A DNA stretch of 8,100 nucleotides. Origin: Planctomycetota bacterium (GTDB taxonomy: Bacteria; Planctomycetota; Phycisphaerae; UBA1845). Of this stretch, positions 5,707-8,100 are shown piece after piece. The position numbers and the translations under genes were made by a program. The notes under the pieces are model-generated. The model made no database searches and was not told the DNA's origin. It saw only the letters and a program-made list of their open reading frames with translations. Each line of letters begins with the position of its first letter. The stretch's first letter is position 1. The stretch covers positions 1 through 8,100 of the forward strand of contig JADFOB010000047.1 of assembly GCA_022563055.1 (NCBI GenBank). Reading direction: 5' to 3'.

Positions 5707-5848
5707 TAGGCGGAACTGATCAGAGCCCCAAGCGTAAGCGCGGGGTACGACCGCTGTGAGCGCTGCACCACGGAACCCGCTCGCTGACGCTCGGGGCTCT
5801 GATTGCGTCGTGCGTCCGTACGGACGACGCTCCCAGGCGTTCCGCCTA
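5707..5848. repeat. SPKRERG-type inverted repeat, copy 2, with nested outer arms
   Basis: Inner arms: 5718-5741 (atcagagccccaagcgtaag at its start) is close to the reverse complement of 5779-5803, with only scattered mismatches. Outer arms: 5707-5716 (taggcggaac) is a perfect reverse complement of 5839-5848. The left inner arm matches the repeat at 697-722 in 23 of 26 positions. Translation of the two arms on the plus strand gives SPKRKRG and NPLADARGSD. Between the right inner arm and the right outer arm is a perfect 14-nt palindrome (5813-5826, cgtccgtacggacg), which looks like extra material in one side of the element. Confidence 0.75.
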
Positions 5849-5924
5849 AAGCGTCACGCAGCTCGGGGTTGCGGCTCGGTGGGGCAGCCCTTTTCGATGG
5901 GAGCCGTTCGCCGTACAGTCACCG

Positions 5925-5956
5925 GGAGGATCCGTGCCTTGGAGGATCCGCGCCTC
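5925..5956 (+). repeat. Tandem duplication of a 16-base GGAGGATCC unit
   Basis: Two adjacent units, 5925-5940 (ggaggatccgtgcctt) and 5941-5956 (ggaggatccgcgcctc), agree at 14 of 16 positions. They lie 51 bases before the TTG start of the GT-C/TPR gene and each contains GGAGG. No start codon at suitable distance is in the frame of that gene, so they are not its ribosome-binding site. They could be an operator-like repeat or a chance duplication. Confidence 0.5.
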
Positions 5957-6006
5957 GCCGGTGGGCGCGGACAATCAGCTTGGACGCAGTGTCCTGGAGC
6001 GAAGCG

Positions 6007-7899
6007 TTGAGCCCAGACGTGTCGCGGAGCAAGAAGAGCAAGCCCAAGCGTGCGAAGGCCGGTCCCTCCTTTGATCGACGCAGCCTCCTACCGCTCCTGC
6101 TGATCGCGGCTGGGATCGCGGCCTACTTCAACAGTTTCTCCGGCGCGTTTCTGTTCGACGACCACCGACACATTCTGGACAACGCCCGCATCCGCCAAGT
6201 TTGGCCTCCGTGGGAAGCGATGAGCGGGCGGCGACCGGTGCTCGATCTTACGTTCGCGCTCAACCACGCCGTCGGGCGTTTCGAGGTTTGGGGCTACCAC
6301 GCGGTCAACCTCGCCATTCACATCACGGCGGCGTTGACCCTCTTCGGTCTCATCCGCCGAACACTGTTGGGTAAGCGATTCCGCGATCGCATTGGCAGCG
6401 CCGCGCCGTGGCTGGCGCTGGCGACCGCGCTCATTTGGCTGGTTCATCCTCTGCAGACCCAGAGCGTCACCTACATCGTGCAGCGCGGCGAAGCGCTGAT
6501 GGGAATGTTCTACCTGCTGACGCTCTACTGTGTGGTTCGCGGCGGGAGTTCTTCGCATTCGCGCTGGTGGACTGTAGCCGCCGTGATCGCCTGCGCACTG
6601 GGCATGGGCAGCAAAGCGGTGATGGTGACGGCGCCCGTAATGGTGCTGCTGTACGACCGACTCTTCCTTACCAAATCCTGGGGAGATCTGATCCGGCGGC
6701 GATGGGTGCTTCATTTGGGCATCGCAGCCACGTGGGCTGTCCCGGCTCTCTCGGGCGTTCTGACAGGTGTGCTCCAAGCAGCGGAAGCACGCGGCGCAAC
6801 CGTCGGATTCGCCTTTAAGGGCTTTACGCCGCTGGACTACGCGATGACCCAATTCGGCGTCATCGTCGAATACCTGCGGTTGTCGGTTTGGCCTCACCCG
6901 CTTTGCCTGGACTACGGCTGGCCTATCGCACGGACCGCCGCCCAGATCGTTCCGTATGCGGTCCTCGTGGCTGCACTGGTCGGTGGAACGGTGTGGGCGC
7001 TGATCCGAAGATCGTGGCTCGGTTTTGCCGGAGCCTGGTTCTTTCTGATCCTTTCGCCAACGTCGAGTCTGATTCCGATCCGGGATCCGCTGTTCGAGCA
7101 CCGGATGTATTTGCCGCTGGCGGCTGTCGTGCTGGTTGTCGTTGTCGTGGCGCATGGGCTCTTGACTCGTCTTCTAAGACGCTTGGCACTGAGCGCTTCC
7201 CGACAGCGGTGGGTGACGGCGGTTCTGGTCGTGTCGGTGTCCGGCTTGCTCGGGTATGGCACCGCTCGGCGGAACCTGGACTATCGCAGCGAACTGGTCA
7301 TGTGGCAGGACGTGGTCGCCAAGAGGCCCGACCACCCGCGCGCGCTCAATGCGCTGGGCTCGACGCTGGATGGACTCGGCCGCTCCGAGGAGGCCATCCC
7401 CTACTTTCTCCAGGCGGTGGCCATTCTGCCGAACTATCCCGACGCCTACTACAATCTTGGCGCGGCCTGGCTCAACCTGAACAAGATCGACGACGCCCTC
7501 GGCGCGTTCGAGGAGGCTTTGCGGCTTAACCCCTCCCATGTTCTGGCGAGGCTGAACTTGGCCGGGGCTCTGGGAAGCAGCGGGCGGCTGGATCAAGCCG
7601 CAAAGGAGTGTCGAAAAGCGCTGAAGATCGCCCCGGATGACTACCGAGTTCATTTTACGCTGGGCAATGTCCTCTCTAAGCAAAGGCGGCGGGCGGAAGC
7701 TGTCGAAGCCTATCGCGATGCGATCGCCGCCAACCCCGGTTTCGCGCCTGCGCACTACCACCTCGGGCGATCCCTACGCCGCCTGGGGAAGCTCGATGAA
7801 GCCATCGCGGCGTTTCGTGCAACGCTCGAACTCGAACCCCACCACGCCGACGCAAGACAAGCCCTGGAATCCGCCCTTGCCCAACGTCGTGGCGGTTAG
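6007..7899 (+). CDS. Multi-pass GT-C-like membrane protein with C-terminal TPR repeats (TMTC-like)
   Basis: The 630-residue protein has a Lys/Arg-rich N terminus, a first membrane helix at about 28-48 and then FLFDDHRHI with Asp51-Asp52, the acidic loop expected of GT-C glycosyltransferases that use lipid-linked sugars. RRPVLDLTFALNH (75-87), GYHAVNLAIH (96-105) and HPLQTQSVTYIVQRGE (147-162) follow the layout of bacterial and animal TMTC proteins. Further helices run to about residue 420, with EHRMYLPLA at about 364-372. Five TPR units of 34 residues fill about 444-613. By analogy it may glycosylate exported proteins or envelope polymers, with the TPRs binding substrate; the reaction is not shown. 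I chose TTG 6007 because GGAG lies seven bases upstream. In-frame TTG 5980 and GTG 5989 or 6019 lack such a site, and the upstream frame to 5803 is repeat DNA. It stands alone on its strand. Confidence 0.85.
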   Translation: MSPDVSRSKKSKPKRAKAGPSFDRRSLLPLLLIAAGIAAYFNSFSGAFLFDDHRHILDNARIRQVWPPWEAMSGRRPVLDLTFALNHAVGRFEVWGYHAVNLAIHITAALTLFGLIRRTLLGKRFRDRIGSAAPWLALATALIWLVHPLQTQSVTYIVQRGEALMGMFYLLTLYCVVRGGSSSHSRWWTVAAVIACALGMGSKAVMVTAPVMVLLYDRLFLTKSWGDLIRRRWVLHLGIAATWAVPALSGVLTGVLQAAEARGATVGFAFKGFTPLDYAMTQFGVIVEYLRLSVWPHPLCLDYGWPIARTAAQIVPYAVLVAALVGGTVWALIRRSWLGFAGAWFFLILSPTSSLIPIRDPLFEHRMYLPLAAVVLVVVVVAHGLLTRLLRRLALSASRQRWVTAVLVVSVSGLLGYGTARRNLDYRSELVMWQDVVAKRPDHPRALNALGSTLDGLGRSEEAIPYFLQAVAILPNYPDAYYNLGAAWLNLNKIDDALGAFEEALRLNPSHVLARLNLAGALGSSGRLDQAAKECRKALKIAPDDYRVHFTLGNVLSKQRRRAEAVEAYRDAIAANPGFAPAHYHLGRSLRRLGKLDEAIAAFRATLELEPHHADARQALESALAQRRGG

Positions 7900-8100
7900 A
7901 GTATTTCCCGTTTCTGTGTTCCGAGCCGCGGGCTTGAGCCCGCGCGATGCCAGGATCGCCGTGGCGTCGGCGACTCTCGTGAATTCGCGCAGGCTAAAGC
8001 CTGCGGCTCAGATAGTCGTGAAACTTGTGAAACACCGTAGTCGTCCGTCCCACAGAATTCTTCCATTGAGAACCCCGTGATTCGCCTCGCCCCAACTTGC
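7900..8100. other. Window end without a supported gene
   Basis: Apart from the hairpin-pair repeat at 7921-8011, I see no coding frame or RNA gene here. The plus-strand frame that overlaps the end of the TPR gene and continues to about 8080 reads through the repeat and is not protein-like. Confidence 0.5.
7921..8011. repeat. Inverted pair of GAGCCGC-GGCTT hairpin repeats
   Basis: Arm 7921-7945 and the reverse complement of arm 7987-8011 agree at 21 of 25 positions. Each arm is also a hairpin by itself: cgcgggct/agcccgcg with loop tg in the left arm and cgcaggct/agcctgcg with loop aa in the right. The differences between the arms preserve pairing within each hairpin, which suggests that the folded form matters. 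It begins 22 bases after the stop of the GT-C/TPR gene and could help end or stabilise its transcript, although no T-run follows. The motif is one I associate with planctomycete intergenic DNA. Confidence 0.75.

Larger units (their letters stand above)
5503..6006. other. Divergent intergenic region between speD and the GT-C/TPR gene
   Basis: About 500 bases without a supported gene. It contains the speD promoter candidate, the second SPKRERG-type repeat with its outer arms (5707-5848) and a tandem 16-base duplication (5925-5956). A plus-strand frame from 5756 reads NPLADARGSD and so on, which I regard as translation of the repeat and not as a gene. No convincing promoter for the downstream gene was found. 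Confidence 0.5.

Noticed and set aside
5803..6006. N-terminal extension of the GT-C/TPR protein from a TTG at 5803
   Set aside because: The 68 extra residues come from repeat DNA, precede the natural Lys/Arg-rich start and first helix, and the TTG at 6007 has a GGAG at proper distance.
5756..6010. Plus-strand frame beginning MSAAPRNPLADARGSD
   Set aside because: It is translation of a dispersed repeat arm; the NPLADARGSD peptide is typical of false gene calls in planctomycete genomes, as I remember them.
6088..7155. Long minus-strand frame opposite the GT-C/TPR gene
   Set aside because: It is rich in Arg, Gln, His and Asp with no domain likeness, as expected for a shadow frame in GC-rich DNA.

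Overview
The window looks like a GC-rich planctomycete chromosome. No rRNA or marker protein confirms this. The inference rests on repeat families whose spurious translations contain SPKRERG/SPKRKRG- and NPLADARGSD-type peptides (familiar to me from planctomycete intergenic DNA, not checked), on a Planctomycetes-style PQQ-repeat protein tail, and on a GT-C/TPR membrane protein. No phage, plasmid, transposase, CRISPR or RNA gene was recognised.

Layout. Positions 2-166 (+) are the last 54 codons of a PQQ/beta-propeller-like protein that enters from the left. Positions 167-779 have no convincing gene; their right half is a cluster of hairpin-forming repeats. trpF lies on the minus strand at 780-1472. 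Divergent from it is a predicted lipoprotein with an alpha/beta-hydrolase-like Ser/Asp/His pattern (1626-2432, +). A short repeat-bearing gap leads to a cation diffusion facilitator transporter (2637-3551, +), which converges, with only 17 bases between stop codons, on a minus-strand block. Read 5' to 3' on the minus strand, that block is speD (5502-5062), speE (5045-4071) and, after a 175-base repeat-filled spacer, a Rieske [2Fe-2S] ferredoxin-like protein (3895-3569). A divergent intergenic region of about 500 bases (5503-6006) carries a speD promoter candidate and a second SPKRERG-type repeat. It leads to a large plus-strand membrane protein with five C-terminal TPRs (6007-7899), followed by another hairpin-pair repeat.

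Function. SpeD makes decarboxylated S-adenosylmethionine, the aminopropyl donor for SpeE, so the two form a self-contained polyamine module. The SpeE sequence resembles the ACL5/Thermus type of aminopropyltransferase more than classical spermidine synthases, so the product may be thermospermine or an agmatine-derived amine rather than spermidine. TrpF serves tryptophan synthesis and stands alone here. The CDF protein exports divalent metals. The GT-C/TPR protein probably glycosylates or organises envelope components.

The most unusual feature is the density of intergenic repeats. At least four different hairpin or inverted-repeat designs sit in the gaps of this 8-kb window and avoid the genes. 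I found no convincing evidence of a wholly new defence or metabolic system.
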